NCBI GenBank assembly: GCA_017618115.1
Contig: JAFZUX010000014.1
Span: 20,225-84,224, forward strand
DNA: 64,000 nucleotides
Source: Bacteroidales bacterium
Lineage (GTDB): Bacteria; Bacteroidota; Bacteroidia; Bacteroidales; UBA932
Reading direction: 5' to 3'
Positions 9,234 through 17,962 of the stretch are shown here, piece by piece (position 1 is the stretch's first letter; each line of letters starts with the position of its first letter). The notes below the pieces were generated by a model. That model searched no databases, was not told the DNA's origin, and worked only from the letters and a program-made list of their open reading frames with translations. Made by a program: the position numbers and the translations under genes.

Positions 9234-9829
9234 AAACGGTAACGGAGGCCGAGGAGGATGAGGCCCTGTTCGCCTACGCCAATCTCTGCAAAACCTCTGA
9301 GGGTGGTTCCTACCTCTACGCCTATCATTGAGGCTTGGAAGTTGAACATCAGATCTTTATCCTTGTCTGAAGAGACGGTCTTGTCCGTATCTTTTATGTT
9401 GTTGGATGTAAAGGTCACACCTGCAGCCACTTTGGAGTAGAGACCAACTTTCTCCTTGCGCAGCCAGTTGAACTTAACGGCCGGCATAAAGGTGTAGTAT
9501 GAACTTGTATAGTCTGCATACTTTTCATCTTTGTACAAAAGGTCTCTCTTCTCTGAAGTAAAAACTCCCACAGCACCTACTGCAATTACAGGAGAAACTC
9601 TGCGGAAATATTCCGCAGACATTGGACCAAAACTGAACTTGTCTTTAGTAGTAACTCCCAAGGCGGTACTTATTACATCTGAATAGAAATCTATCCATTG
9701 GGAGTTGGATGCAGCTCCGTAAGAAACGGAAAACTCATTCTTTGGGAAAGTGTTGTCAGACTGAGCATTAGCACTGTTTGCCACCATTAAGGCAACAGCG
9801 CAAAGTGAGATAAGTAAAAGCTTTTTCAT
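9230..9829 (-). CDS. Small outer-membrane beta-barrel protein
   Basis: The 199-residue product has a signal peptide (MKKLLLISLCAVALMVANSANAQ). After it come alternating hydrophobic and polar strands, ending in the C-terminal signature GLILLGLRYRF with a terminal Phe, as expected for barrels inserted by BamA. The pattern fits an 8- or 10-stranded PorT/OmpW-like barrel of unknown function. It begins 2 bases downstream of the TPR gene and is the last gene of the long minus-strand unit. Confidence 0.82.
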   Translation of the reverse strand: MKKLLLISLCAVALMVANSANAQSDNTFPKNEFSVSYGAASNSQWIDFYSDVISTALGVTTKDKFSFGPMSAEYFRRVSPVIAVGAVGVFTSEKRDLLYKDEKYADYTSSYYTFMPAVKFNWLRKEKVGLYSKVAAGVTFTSNNIKDTDKTVSSDKDKDLMFNFQASMIGVEVGTTLRGFAEIGVGEQGLILLGLRYRF

Positions 9830-9831
9830 CT

Positions 9832-10119
9832 TTAGATATTTTCCGGGGTGAGTTGTTCAACCACCCAGTCTACCGCGGCAGCGGCGGGGCCATCGGGAGC
9901 CAAAAGCTTGGCTTTGTTGTAAGATTCCAGCGCCTCTCTGAAGAGTTGCCCGCGGCAATAGAGGTTGCCCAGCAGAAACCAGGCATAATCGTTATTAGAC
10001 TCCTTATCAAGGAGGGCCATAAGGCTTTGTCTCGCCTCTTCATTACGGCCCTCCCTCATAAGAGCTTCTATCTCAACTGCGGTTATTAACCGGGAGAGTA
10101 TTTTCTTCTTCTCTTCCAA
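9832..10119 (-). CDS. Small tetratricopeptide-repeat protein
   Basis: A protein of up to 95 residues with about one and a half TPR motifs (NDYAWFLLGNLYCRGQLFREALESYNKAKLLAPDG, residues 43-77), expected to mediate protein contacts in the cytoplasm. The frame is closed upstream by a TAG, and the only upstream start is TTG at 10119. An ATG at 10059 would give 75 residues and keep the TPR core. It lies between rnfA and the barrel gene. A role linked to Rnf is only suggested by position. Confidence 0.6.
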   Translation of the reverse strand: MEEKKKILSRLITAVEIEALMREGRNEEARQSLMALLDKESNNDYAWFLLGNLYCRGQLFREALESYNKAKLLAPDGPAAAAVDWVVEQLTPENI

Positions 10120-10134
10120 TATCTATCGGGAGTA

Positions 10135-10752
10135 TTATACAATACCTTGGAAGCCCATAAAGGCAAGGGCCAAAAGTCCTGCGGTTATAAGGGCTATTGG
10201 TGTACCTTTCAGCGCCTTAGGGACGTTGTTGAGTTCCATCTGCTCTCTCATTCCGGCAAAGAGAATGATTGCAACGCCAAAACCTACAGCAAGTGACATT
10301 GAGTAAACAACGCTCTCTGCAAGGTTAAGCATGTGAGGCTCAGCGCCAAATGAGAACTGCTTGGTTACCACAATAAGAGCGGCACCCAAAACGGCGCAGT
10401 TGGTTGTAATAAGAGGAAGGAAGATTCCAAGTGCCTGATAGAGTGTTGGGTTTATCTTCTTAAGGATAATCTCAACCATCTGAACCAGAGCGGCAATCAC
10501 AAGTATGAAGACAATGGTCTGCATAAAGGTGATATCCATCTTCTCTCCAAACCAGGTATTGATAAGTACATAGTTCTGAATGAGATATGTAACCAGTGTT
10601 GCAAGTCCCATAACCAGAACCAGCGCAAGTGACATTCCGAATGCGGTGGAAATCTTCTTGGATACGCCCAAAAACGGACAGATTCCAAGGAACTGGCTGA
10701 GTACTACGTTATTTACGAATACGGCCGTTATTATGATAATGATATATTCCAT
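10135..10752 (-). CDS. rnfA: Rnf complex subunit RnfA
   Basis: Integral membrane subunit of the Rnf complex, which couples electron flow between ferredoxin and NAD to Na+ or H+ transport. The 205 residues form about six membrane segments. The N-terminal VFVNNVVLSQFLGICPFLGVS and the mid-protein LPLITTNCAVLGAAL carry the conserved cysteines of the inverted-repeat RnfA/RnfE fold. NqrE is a close homologue, but the iron-sulfur subunit rnfB in the same operon decides for Rnf. Confidence 0.95.
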   Translation of the reverse strand: MEYIIIIITAVFVNNVVLSQFLGICPFLGVSKKISTAFGMSLALVLVMGLATLVTYLIQNYVLINTWFGEKMDITFMQTIVFILVIAALVQMVEIILKKINPTLYQALGIFLPLITTNCAVLGAALIVVTKQFSFGAEPHMLNLAESVVYSMSLAVGFGVAIILFAGMREQMELNNVPKALKGTPIALITAGLLALAFMGFQGIV

Positions 10753-10764
10753 ACTCTTTCCGTT

Positions 10765-11355
10765 TTATGCGTTCTTTTTACCTTTAATTTTATTGAAGAT
10801 AACCATCAGATAACCAAGTACCAGGAAGGCTCCCGGAGCAAGGACGAATACAAGCATTCCGTCAGATGAGGCAAACTTGTGATCGAATACTGAGAGGTTA
10901 CCCAAAACTTCTCTGACGAGTCCGATGCAGGTAAGTGCAATGGTGAATCCAATTCCGATACCTATTCCGTCCAAAGCACTCTCCAAAACTGAGTGTTTGT
11001 TGGCAAAGGCCTCGGCCCTTCCAAGCACAATACAGTTAACCACAATCAGAGGGATGAAGATTCCCAGCGTCTCATAGAGAGCCGGAGTGAAGGCCTGCAT
11101 AACAAACTGAACAACAGTTACAAATGCGGCAATCACAACAATATAGCAAGGGATTCTGACCTTGTCCGGAATAACGGGAGCAAGGAGAGAAATCACCATG
11201 TTGGAGCAGATCAAAACCGCCATAGTTGCAGCACCCATACCCATACCGTTCATTGCGGAGGTGGTTGTTGCAAGCGTAGGACACATACCCAAAACCAATA
11301 CAAAGGTTGGGTTGTTCTTTACTATACCTTCAATTAGATATTTAAACTTACTCAT
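10765..11355 (-). CDS. rnfE: Rnf complex subunit RnfE
   Basis: The membrane partner of RnfA, 196 residues from MSKFKYLIEGIVKNNPTFVL. It shows the paired cysteine motifs LGMCPTLATTTSAMNG and IPLIVVNCIVLGRAEAFA that bind the shared membrane iron-sulfur centre in this family. The ATG at 11355 is chosen because the family start is MxxFKxxxxGIxxxNP; codons upstream overlap rnfG and are not conserved. It lies 12 bases upstream of rnfA. Confidence 0.95.
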   Translation of the reverse strand: MSKFKYLIEGIVKNNPTFVLVLGMCPTLATTTSAMNGMGMGAATMAVLICSNMVISLLAPVIPDKVRIPCYIVVIAAFVTVVQFVMQAFTPALYETLGIFIPLIVVNCIVLGRAEAFANKHSVLESALDGIGIGIGFTIALTCIGLVREVLGNLSVFDHKFASSDGMLVFVLAPGAFLVLGYLMVIFNKIKGKKNA

Positions 11356-11365
11356 AACCTTTAGT

Positions 11366-11959
11366 TTATTGGTTGTTAATATTATTGAATACGTTGGCGG
11401 CAATCTCCATTGCATCACAGTAAGCTCTTGAGGTGATGGTAGATGCGGTGATTGCATCTATATCTCCGCCGTCTTTTGTTACTGCAATTTTAACGGAACC
11501 GTCTACAAGATTTTTACCGTTCCACTGAGTGATGAAGTGACTTGCTCCGTCAGTAATTTTTGCACCCAGACCCGGAGTCTCGGAGTGAGAAATAACGGAA
11601 GTGTTGTAAACCTCACCGTTTGGAGTGAAGCCCACCATAATAGTGAAGGCGCCTCCAAAGCCCTTACCTGTAGTACTTTCCACAGCATAACCTACAACCT
11701 CTTCTCCCTTCTTTGCAACGTAAACCTTGTTGGTCTCGTTAGGTTTTGAAAGGTCTGCAGGAACGTTGAGAATCTCCTCTGAAGGGTTGTTGTCAAAAGT
11801 AGGAACCACCTGCTTGATAGCCTTGTTGGTTTTGTCTGCCTTTGCTATCTCGATAGGATCTTTAGTAACAGCGTAAATGACTGCTACAGCGGCGGATGCA
11901 CCTAAACACACCAGCGTAAGCACAAGCGCCATGTTTCTGAGTGAAGATTTGATAGCCAT
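11366..11959 (-). CDS. rnfG: Rnf complex subunit RnfG, covalent-FMN protein
   Basis: A single N-terminal membrane helix (about residues 9-30) anchors a periplasmic FMN-binding domain. GKGFGGAFTIMVGF and SHSETPGLGAKI are family signatures. DAITASTITS near residue 174 is the flavinylation motif; the usual SGAT reads TAST here and the threonine that takes FMN is kept. Its start codon overlaps the rnfD stop by one base (TAATG), which suggests coupled translation. Confidence 0.94.
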   Translation of the reverse strand: MAIKSSLRNMALVLTLVCLGASAAVAVIYAVTKDPIEIAKADKTNKAIKQVVPTFDNNPSEEILNVPADLSKPNETNKVYVAKKGEEVVGYAVESTTGKGFGGAFTIMVGFTPNGEVYNTSVISHSETPGLGAKITDGASHFITQWNGKNLVDGSVKIAVTKDGGDIDAITASTITSRAYCDAMEIAANVFNNINNQ

Positions 11960-12978
11960 TACTTTTTCTGCGCCTCCTTCGCAAATCTCTTAGGTTGAAT
12001 CTTGTTCAGAAGAGGAACCGTAGAGTTCATAATAAGTATTGCAAATGAAACTCCCTCAGGGTATGCGCCGAACGCTCTTATGAGTACGGTAATTACACCG
12101 ATGCCCACACCAAAGATAATCTGTCCCTTGGTTGTCATTGGGCTGGTTACGTAATCCGTAGCCATAAAGAAGGCTCCAAGCAGCAAACCTCCTGTAAGCA
12201 AGTTAAATACAGGGTCTACGAACTTTGCCGGATTGCCCAGGTAGAGCAGGCCGGAGAAGACGAAGACCGTAATAAGAATTGAGAGTGAGATGTGAGGTTT
12301 GATTACTCTTCTTATAAGCAGATAAACAAAGCCCAACAGAAGAGCAATTGCAGAGAGCTCACCGGCACTACCGCCCATTCTTGCAAACAGCATCTGAGAG
12401 TATGAAAGGTTAGGATCCTTCATAATCTCATCCATTGCAACACCCTTTGCAAGTTGCTCTTTTACAAGAGCCAGCGGAGTTGCACCGGAAGTTGCGTCCA
12501 CAACATCGGGAGCGTTGCCAAAGAGGTAACCGCTTTCAGGAGCGTGGAATGCAGAACCTGTCATAAGGATAGGGAAAGAAACCAGCAGAACTACGCGGGC
12601 TACCAGAGCCGGGTTGAAGAGGTTCTGTCCCAATCCTCCAAAGGTCATCTTTGCAATTCCGATAGCAACAACGGCACCTATAAGAATAAGCCACCACGGT
12701 GAACATACCGGAAGGTTCAGAGCCAGCAGAACTCCCGTAACAATTGCGGAGAGATCACCTATTGTGCTCTTACCTTTGAAGAACAGTTTCTGGATAAGGT
12801 ACTCTATTGCAACACAGGCAACTACAGAGACAGCTACCAAGTGAATTGCAGAGAGCCCGAAGAAATAGATTGATACCAGAACGGCAGGCAGAAGTGCAAT
12901 TATTACATCGCCCATCAGCCTCCTGGTATTATCCTTCCCGTGAACGTGAGGAGAAGGAGATACAATCAGTTTATTCAT
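11959..12978 (-). CDS. rnfD: Rnf complex subunit RnfD
   Basis: Membrane subunit with covalent FMN, 339 residues with about nine hydrophobic segments. The start MNKLIVSPSPHVHGKDNTRR is typical. GGLGQNLFNPALVARV and DVVDATSGATPLAL are present, the latter with the flavin-accepting Thr in SGAT. TDYVTSPMTTKGQIIFG near the C-terminus is also a family signature. A GTG at 13002 would add eight residues, but the ATG at 12978 matches the family start. Confidence 0.95.
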   Translation of the reverse strand: MNKLIVSPSPHVHGKDNTRRLMGDVIIALLPAVLVSIYFFGLSAIHLVAVSVVACVAIEYLIQKLFFKGKSTIGDLSAIVTGVLLALNLPVCSPWWLILIGAVVAIGIAKMTFGGLGQNLFNPALVARVVLLVSFPILMTGSAFHAPESGYLFGNAPDVVDATSGATPLALVKEQLAKGVAMDEIMKDPNLSYSQMLFARMGGSAGELSAIALLLGFVYLLIRRVIKPHISLSILITVFVFSGLLYLGNPAKFVDPVFNLLTGGLLLGAFFMATDYVTSPMTTKGQIIFGVGIGVITVLIRAFGAYPEGVSFAILIMNSTVPLLNKIQPKRFAKEAQKK

Positions 12979-13015
12979 TGTTCTTAAACTTTTAAATTTC
13001 ACTAATTACCCGCCC

Positions 13016-14347
13016 CTATTTCTTCGGACGGCTCTTCATAATCTTCATAACTGCCGCCTTGCTCTGACGGATGGTATCCAACAGAGGAATGTATGCAGGA
13101 CAACTGAATGAACAGCAGCCGCACTCAATACAGTCATAAACTTTATGTGCTTCCAACTCGTCAAACATATTGTTGCGTCCGAGTTTGTTGAGCAGATAAG
13201 GTTCAAGTCCCATAGGGCAGGCACCTACGCATTTTCCGCAACGGATACAGTTGCTCTCAGGCTTTCTCTTTGTCTGAGCCTCAGTAAGATAGAGGATAGA
13301 AGAAGTACCCTTGAGAGTAGGAGCGTCTATATTCACAATAGCCTTACCCATCATAGGACCTCCGCTAATTATCTTGGCTGCATCCTCAGGAACGCCGCCG
13401 CAATGCTCCATAATGAAACTGAGCGGAGTACCGACTCTGTGAACAAAGTTGCGCTGCTCTTGTGAGCAATCTCCGGTAACAGTCATAATTCCCTCAAAGA
13501 GAGGTTTGTTCTTCTGAACGGCCTCGTAAACTGCAAATGCGGTTCCCACATTCTGAACAACAGCACCGGTATCTACAGGAAGTCCCATTGAAGGAACCTT
13601 CTTTCCAATAACAGCGTCAATAAGCTGTTTCTCACCGCCTTGCGGATATTTCTTTTTAAGTTTTACAACCTCAACTCCTGGGTATTCCTTTGCCTTTTCC
13701 GTAAGAAGCTTTATAGCCTCAGGCTTATTCTCCTCAATACCAATGTAGCACTTGTCTACACCCAGAGCCTTCATCAGAATTGTACCTCCAATGAGCAGTT
13801 GATCCGGCTTCTCAATCATAACGCGATAGTCTGAAGTCAGATAAGGCTCACACTCTGCGCCGTTGATAATCACGCAGGTAGGAGTTGCTGTTGGAGGAGG
13901 AGAAAGTTTAACGTTGGTTGGGAAAGTAGCACCACCCAAACCAACAACTCCGCACTCCTTAATTCTTTCAACTATCTGTTTTTTATCCAGAGTAATCTCT
14001 TTAACGACGGTCTCAGATCTGTCTATTGTATCTACCCACTCATCTCCCTCAACATCAATAACTACCGCCTTACCAGGTTTGCCGGCGAGATCTTTAACCA
14101 TCTCGATAGATTTAACGGTACCACTTACAGAAGAGTGGACCGGAGCGGAAACAAAGCCCGTTGCATTTGCAATCAACTGGCCCACCTTTACCTTGTCTCC
14201 GGGAGCCACGCATGGCTCTGCAGGAGCGCCAAGGTGCTGACCCATTGAGATATATACTGTCTTAGGAATAGGCAGTTTCTCTATGGCTGCATCCTTTGAG
14301 ATCTTTTTGTCTGCAGGATGAACTCCTCCCATTTTGAATGTTCTCAT
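13016..14347 (-). CDS. rnfC: Rnf complex subunit RnfC
   Basis: Cytoplasmic peripheral subunit that docks NADH and passes electrons. The 443-residue protein has the N-terminal MRTFKMGGVHPADKK. A NADH/FMN-binding Rossmann-like segment with GLGGATFPTNVKL and NGAECEPYLTSDYR lies near residues 145-180. Two 4Fe-4S motifs follow, CIRCGKCVGACP and CIECGCCSFSCP, between about 365 and 420. The ATG at 14347 is preferred over a GTG two codons upstream. Confidence 0.96.
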   Translation of the reverse strand: MRTFKMGGVHPADKKISKDAAIEKLPIPKTVYISMGQHLGAPAEPCVAPGDKVKVGQLIANATGFVSAPVHSSVSGTVKSIEMVKDLAGKPGKAVVIDVEGDEWVDTIDRSETVVKEITLDKKQIVERIKECGVVGLGGATFPTNVKLSPPPTATPTCVIINGAECEPYLTSDYRVMIEKPDQLLIGGTILMKALGVDKCYIGIEENKPEAIKLLTEKAKEYPGVEVVKLKKKYPQGGEKQLIDAVIGKKVPSMGLPVDTGAVVQNVGTAFAVYEAVQKNKPLFEGIMTVTGDCSQEQRNFVHRVGTPLSFIMEHCGGVPEDAAKIISGGPMMGKAIVNIDAPTLKGTSSILYLTEAQTKRKPESNCIRCGKCVGACPMGLEPYLLNKLGRNNMFDELEAHKVYDCIECGCCSFSCPAYIPLLDTIRQSKAAVMKIMKSRPKK

Positions 14348-14354
14348 ATTCACT

Positions 14355-15206
14355 CTATTTATTAAGTGGAACTTCTTGTTTAACCGGGCGTGGAGGGAAA
14401 TTTACCTCGTGAATTGCTCCGGTAGGACACTCGGCTGCACACTTACGGCACATACGGCACTTGGTGTAATCTATGTAAGCCAGATTGTTCTCCACCGTAA
14501 TAGCCTCAAACGCACATACTTTCTGGCACTTACCGCAACCTATGCAGGCAGCCAGACAAGCCTTTCTTGCAACGGCTCCCTTATCCTGATTGCGGCAGGC
14601 AACATAGAGTCTGCGGCTCTTAGGACCTTTGTTTCTGAGCTCGATAATGCCTTTAGGACAAGCCTTTACGCAGGAACCGCAAGCGGTGCACTTCTCCTCG
14701 TCAACCTCAGGAAGTCCGGTCTGAGGATTAATCTTAATTGCATCAAATTTACAAGCAGCCTCGCAGTCTCCTCTTCCCAGACATCCAAACTTACAGTCTG
14801 TATCTCCGGAGTAGAGAGAGGCAATAGTTGAACAGGTAGCAAGGCCGTCATAAACAGTGGTCTTCTTTCTCTTATCACAAGAGCCTGAACACCTTACAAC
14901 GGCAACCTGAGGTTCCTTAGCCTCTACCGTAAGACCCAGAGCCTCGGCAATTTTCTGCATGGTAGGATTACCGCCCACCGGGCAGAAGCATTTGTCCAGC
15001 CCCTCCTTTACGGCTGCCTCAGCAAAAGCTCTACAACCTGCTTTACCGCATCCGCCGCAATTTGCTCCCGGGAGTTTGGACTCAACGATATCTATCCTCG
15101 GGTCCTCCTCTACCTTGAACTTTTGGGCTACAATGTAGAGCACAATCGCCAACAACAGTCCTAGAACTGCCAGCGTGGCGATGGTAAAAATAATGGTATT
15201 AGTCAT
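14355..15206 (-). CDS. rnfB: Rnf complex subunit RnfB, iron-sulfur ferredoxin-binding subunit
   Basis: Electron entry subunit of Rnf. The 283 residues begin with one membrane helix, then the [4Fe-4S] motif LPGANCGGCGKAGCRAF near 47-60. Several ferredoxin-like clusters follow (CTACGSCVKACPKG, CIGCGKCQKVC, CRMCRKCAAECPTG). DCKFGCLGRGDCEAACKFDAI is also typical. It is the first rnf gene after rseC, giving the order rnfB-C-D-G-E-A seen in Bacteroidota and Clostridia rather than the proteobacterial rnfABCDGE. Confidence 0.96.
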   Translation of the reverse strand: MTNTIIFTIATLAVLGLLLAIVLYIVAQKFKVEEDPRIDIVESKLPGANCGGCGKAGCRAFAEAAVKEGLDKCFCPVGGNPTMQKIAEALGLTVEAKEPQVAVVRCSGSCDKRKKTTVYDGLATCSTIASLYSGDTDCKFGCLGRGDCEAACKFDAIKINPQTGLPEVDEEKCTACGSCVKACPKGIIELRNKGPKSRRLYVACRNQDKGAVARKACLAACIGCGKCQKVCAFEAITVENNLAYIDYTKCRMCRKCAAECPTGAIHEVNFPPRPVKQEVPLNK

Positions 15207-15210
15207 TTAT

Positions 15211-15651
15211 TTATTTGTTAGTTGTTTCTTCCAAACCGCTGATAGAAAAGTGGAAACTGCGTCCAATCCGGCCTCGCAACAGATAGAGCACAATGAAGTA
15301 TATTGCAACAGCCCCCAAAACGCTAAGTCCCACTACCAATTCACTCAGAGTCAGGCGCTGCAAATATAACAAAAAGGTTACTAAAATGATGGCCGGAAGG
15401 GCATAAACAATCCAGACCGCTTTCATGCCCATAGACTCCTCCAAATTGACGTTTACCCTGTCCCCCACTTTGTAGGTGCCGTCCGCGCGGCTTTTCTCCA
15501 CGTCAATAACTTTGTTTGCCATCTCGGAGGCGCTGCAAAGCCCCTTTGCATGGCAGGCTGCACAGGCGGAGCGAGATGTAATTGAGACTTTGTAATGGCT
15601 CTCAGTCTCAGATGAAATAACTCCCTCGTGTGCAATTATTCCCTTTTTCAT
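15211..15651 (-). CDS. rseC: RseC/SoxR-reducing system protein
   Basis: The 146-residue membrane protein of the RseC/MucC family has an N-terminal cysteine cluster (SACAACHAKGLCSAS, residues about 28-42) and two membrane segments in the second half. In enterobacteria RseC works with Rnf proteins to keep SoxR reduced and also touches sigma-E signalling. Placement 4 bases upstream of rnfB fits a redox link to Rnf. Its ATG overlaps the neighbouring DUF3108 stop region, so it sits inside the operon. Confidence 0.87.
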   Translation of the reverse strand: MKKGIIAHEGVISSETESHYKVSITSRSACAACHAKGLCSASEMANKVIDVEKSRADGTYKVGDRVNVNLEESMGMKAVWIVYALPAIILVTFLLYLQRLTLSELVVGLSVLGAVAIYFIVLYLLRGRIGRSFHFSISGLEETTNK

Positions 15652-16442
15652 TTGATTTTACTGGAAAGAAGATATTTTGTCCCCGATAGTTTTGTGGCGT
15701 GTCCCTGTACCTTTCCAAACTTTAACTGTGCCTCAAAATAGAGCGGCACTTTATTTTTATCATCAGATACCCAAAGTGTCATATCCTCCTTACCGTCAAA
15801 GACATTGCCCAGTACAACCTTCACCATAAACTTCATTGTATTGAAGGTGCCTACACCCGGAATATGCTTTTTCTCTCTCCCCTTAAAGATAAAGTAGAGT
15901 GAGTAAATCTCCTTATCTACAACAAATTCCATAGGAACCTTCTCACCAACGGGAGCATTTGTGAAATCCACCGTGCGGTAGTAGTAAAAGAGCGTAAGCA
16001 GATCTTTGGTTTTCTCCGTTCCTCTTAACAGAGTATCATACGGAACTCTGTCATACTTTTGGGTGCGGCTCTTTATGGTATAGTCTGAAGGGTTGAAAGT
16101 GAGCGTGTTCTTCATTCTGTACTTTCCCTCCAGAGCCTCTCTGTGGAAGAATGAAGGACGCAAAGTCTCCTCAGAAAATTTGGTCTCCAAAGACTCTCTT
16201 ACCTTAAAGAAGAGATCAAAGAAACGGTAGGTGCCGGCGGTCATAGTTACCTTGTACTCACCGTTTTCATAGAGTGTCTTAAGATTCATACTTGCCACGT
16301 CCGTAATCACTCCGCCCCAGGCGTAACTGATTACAAAATCTACGCGTTCTCCGTTCTGAAACGGATAATTGTTATTCTCCTGAGCCTTGATTGCACCCAG
16401 AGAAAAAAGCAACAATAGTGAAAGAGTAAGAATCCTTTTCAT
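15648..16442 (-). CDS. Secreted DUF3108-domain protein
   Basis: The 264-residue product has a signal peptide (MKRILTLSLLLLFSLGAIKAQ) and a beta-rich body with the DUF3108 opening PFQNGERVDFVISYAWGG. A long series of strands ends in GTKYLLSSKIK. Such proteins are periplasmic or outer-membrane associated and of unknown role. It overlaps rseC by four bases (ATGA), showing translational coupling, and follows dnaB by 11 bases. Confidence 0.82.
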   Translation of the reverse strand: MKRILTLSLLLLFSLGAIKAQENNNYPFQNGERVDFVISYAWGGVITDVASMNLKTLYENGEYKVTMTAGTYRFFDLFFKVRESLETKFSEETLRPSFFHREALEGKYRMKNTLTFNPSDYTIKSRTQKYDRVPYDTLLRGTEKTKDLLTLFYYYRTVDFTNAPVGEKVPMEFVVDKEIYSLYFIFKGREKKHIPGVGTFNTMKFMVKVVLGNVFDGKEDMTLWVSDDKNKVPLYFEAQLKFGKVQGHATKLSGTKYLLSSKIK

Positions 16443-16453
16443 TATCTAAAGTC

Positions 16454-17959
16454 CTAAATGTCACTGTCGTACTCATCTTCCTGAGTAGTCTGGTAAATTT
16501 GCGGGCCGTTAATTTTGGATTCAAAAGTTATAGCACCAAAGTCTCCGCCTCTGCTGCTGCCGTAGTTGTCATTGCGGTCTACGAACTTCATCTGAGACTT
16601 GATGAACTTAAGTTCCACCTCACCCGTCGGGCCGTTACGGTGCTTTGCAATAATAATCTCCGTAATACCCTCTTCCATCATCTTTACATCTTCTATGCCG
16701 TAATACTCCGGACGGTGGATGAAGAGAACTATATCCGCATCCTGTTCAATTGCTCCGGACTCTCTAAGGTGCGTAAGCTGAGGCTTTTTCAAGCCTCCGG
16801 TAGAGGCCTCGGCAGCACGGGAGAGCTGAGCCAGTGCAATAACCGGAACATCCAACTCCTTTGCAATTGCCTTGAGTGAACGGGAAATCTCTGCAACCTC
16901 CTGCTCTCTGTTTCCCTTGAGTTCCTTGGAACCGGTCATAAGCTGGAGGTAGTCTATTATAATGATTTTCACTCCGTTGGTCTTAACCAGACGGCGGGCT
17001 TTTGCCCTAAGGTCTATGATGGAGAGTGAAGGTGTATCGTCTATGTAGATAGGAGCCTCAACCAGGCGGCGCATACTGTCATCCAACTGAACCCAGTCTG
17101 CCTGAGCCATCTTTACGCTTCCCTTAATCTTCTCTGAAGGAAGACCGGTCTCTGCAACCAGCAATCTCTCAATCAACTGAGTAGGAGCCTGTTCCAAAGA
17201 GAAGAATGCTACCGGAATGTTGAACTCCACCGCCATGTTTCTTGCCATTGTGAGCACAAAAGCGGTCTTTCCCATTCCCGGACGTCCTGCAATAATTACC
17301 AAATCTGAAGGGTGCCAGCCAAAGGTAACTTTGTCCAAAGCAACATAGCCGCTCTGAAGTCCGGTCTGTCCACCCTCCTTACTCTGAAGCTCTTCCAGGC
17401 TTTTGAGTTTGTTGGAAATGATCTCACCAATGCTCTGCTCCTTGCGGCTCATGTTCTTCTCGGAGAGGTCAAACAACTTCTGCTGCAAGCCGTTGAGAAG
17501 GTCATCCACAGGCTCGCTCTCATCGTATGATTTACGCAGAGAGTCTGTGGTGATGGAGATCATCTGCCTCTGTATATATTTATCTACAAGGATTTTAGCG
17601 TAGTAGTTAACGTGAACCGCAGCACCTATGTCTGAAGTGATTTCAGTAAGGTATTGCAATCCTCCAACCGCATCAAAGTCTCCGTTGAACTTCAGACGGT
17701 CTGCAACGGTCATCATATCTATTGGAGAGTTGGCGTTGGATAGTTGATATATGGCTTTGAAAATGAGACGGTTCTCCTGCTTGTAAAAGCACTCTTCACT
17801 CAGTGAGGTCATAAGTTCCTCCACAATATCCTGGTCCAACATCATTGCACCAAGAACGGATGCCTCTACCTCAATTGCCTGCGGAACTTTAACTCCGTGT
17901 TCCAAAGCGGATACCTCTAAGTCTATCTCGCCACCGTTTCTTCTGTCTCTCTTTGCCAT
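16454..17959 (-). CDS. dnaB: Replicative DNA helicase DnaB
   Basis: Hexameric 5'-3' helicase at the replication fork. The 501 residues comprise the N-terminal primase-interacting domain (EASVLGAMMLDQDIVEELM) and the RecA-like helicase domain. Visible motifs are Walker A IAGRPGMGKTAF near residue 225, Walker B IIIIDYLQLMTG and arginine-finger region LTHLRESGAIEQDADIV. The extra acidic tail QEDEYDSDI is common in Bacteroidota. No intein interrupts the P-loop. It lies between unrelated genes with gaps of 3-11 bases. Confidence 0.98.
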   Translation of the reverse strand: MAKRDRRNGGEIDLEVSALEHGVKVPQAIEVEASVLGAMMLDQDIVEELMTSLSEECFYKQENRLIFKAIYQLSNANSPIDMMTVADRLKFNGDFDAVGGLQYLTEITSDIGAAVHVNYYAKILVDKYIQRQMISITTDSLRKSYDESEPVDDLLNGLQQKLFDLSEKNMSRKEQSIGEIISNKLKSLEELQSKEGGQTGLQSGYVALDKVTFGWHPSDLVIIAGRPGMGKTAFVLTMARNMAVEFNIPVAFFSLEQAPTQLIERLLVAETGLPSEKIKGSVKMAQADWVQLDDSMRRLVEAPIYIDDTPSLSIIDLRAKARRLVKTNGVKIIIIDYLQLMTGSKELKGNREQEVAEISRSLKAIAKELDVPVIALAQLSRAAEASTGGLKKPQLTHLRESGAIEQDADIVLFIHRPEYYGIEDVKMMEEGITEIIIAKHRNGPTGEVELKFIKSQMKFVDRNDNYGSSRGGDFGAITFESKINGPQIYQTTQEDEYDSDI

Positions 17960-17962
17960 AAT

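Noticed and set aside
10135-15206. Na+-translocating NADH:quinone reductase (Nqr) instead of Rnf
   Set aside because: RnfB with multiple iron-sulfur motifs and RnfC with two 4Fe-4S motifs are present, while the NqrF flavoprotein is absent.
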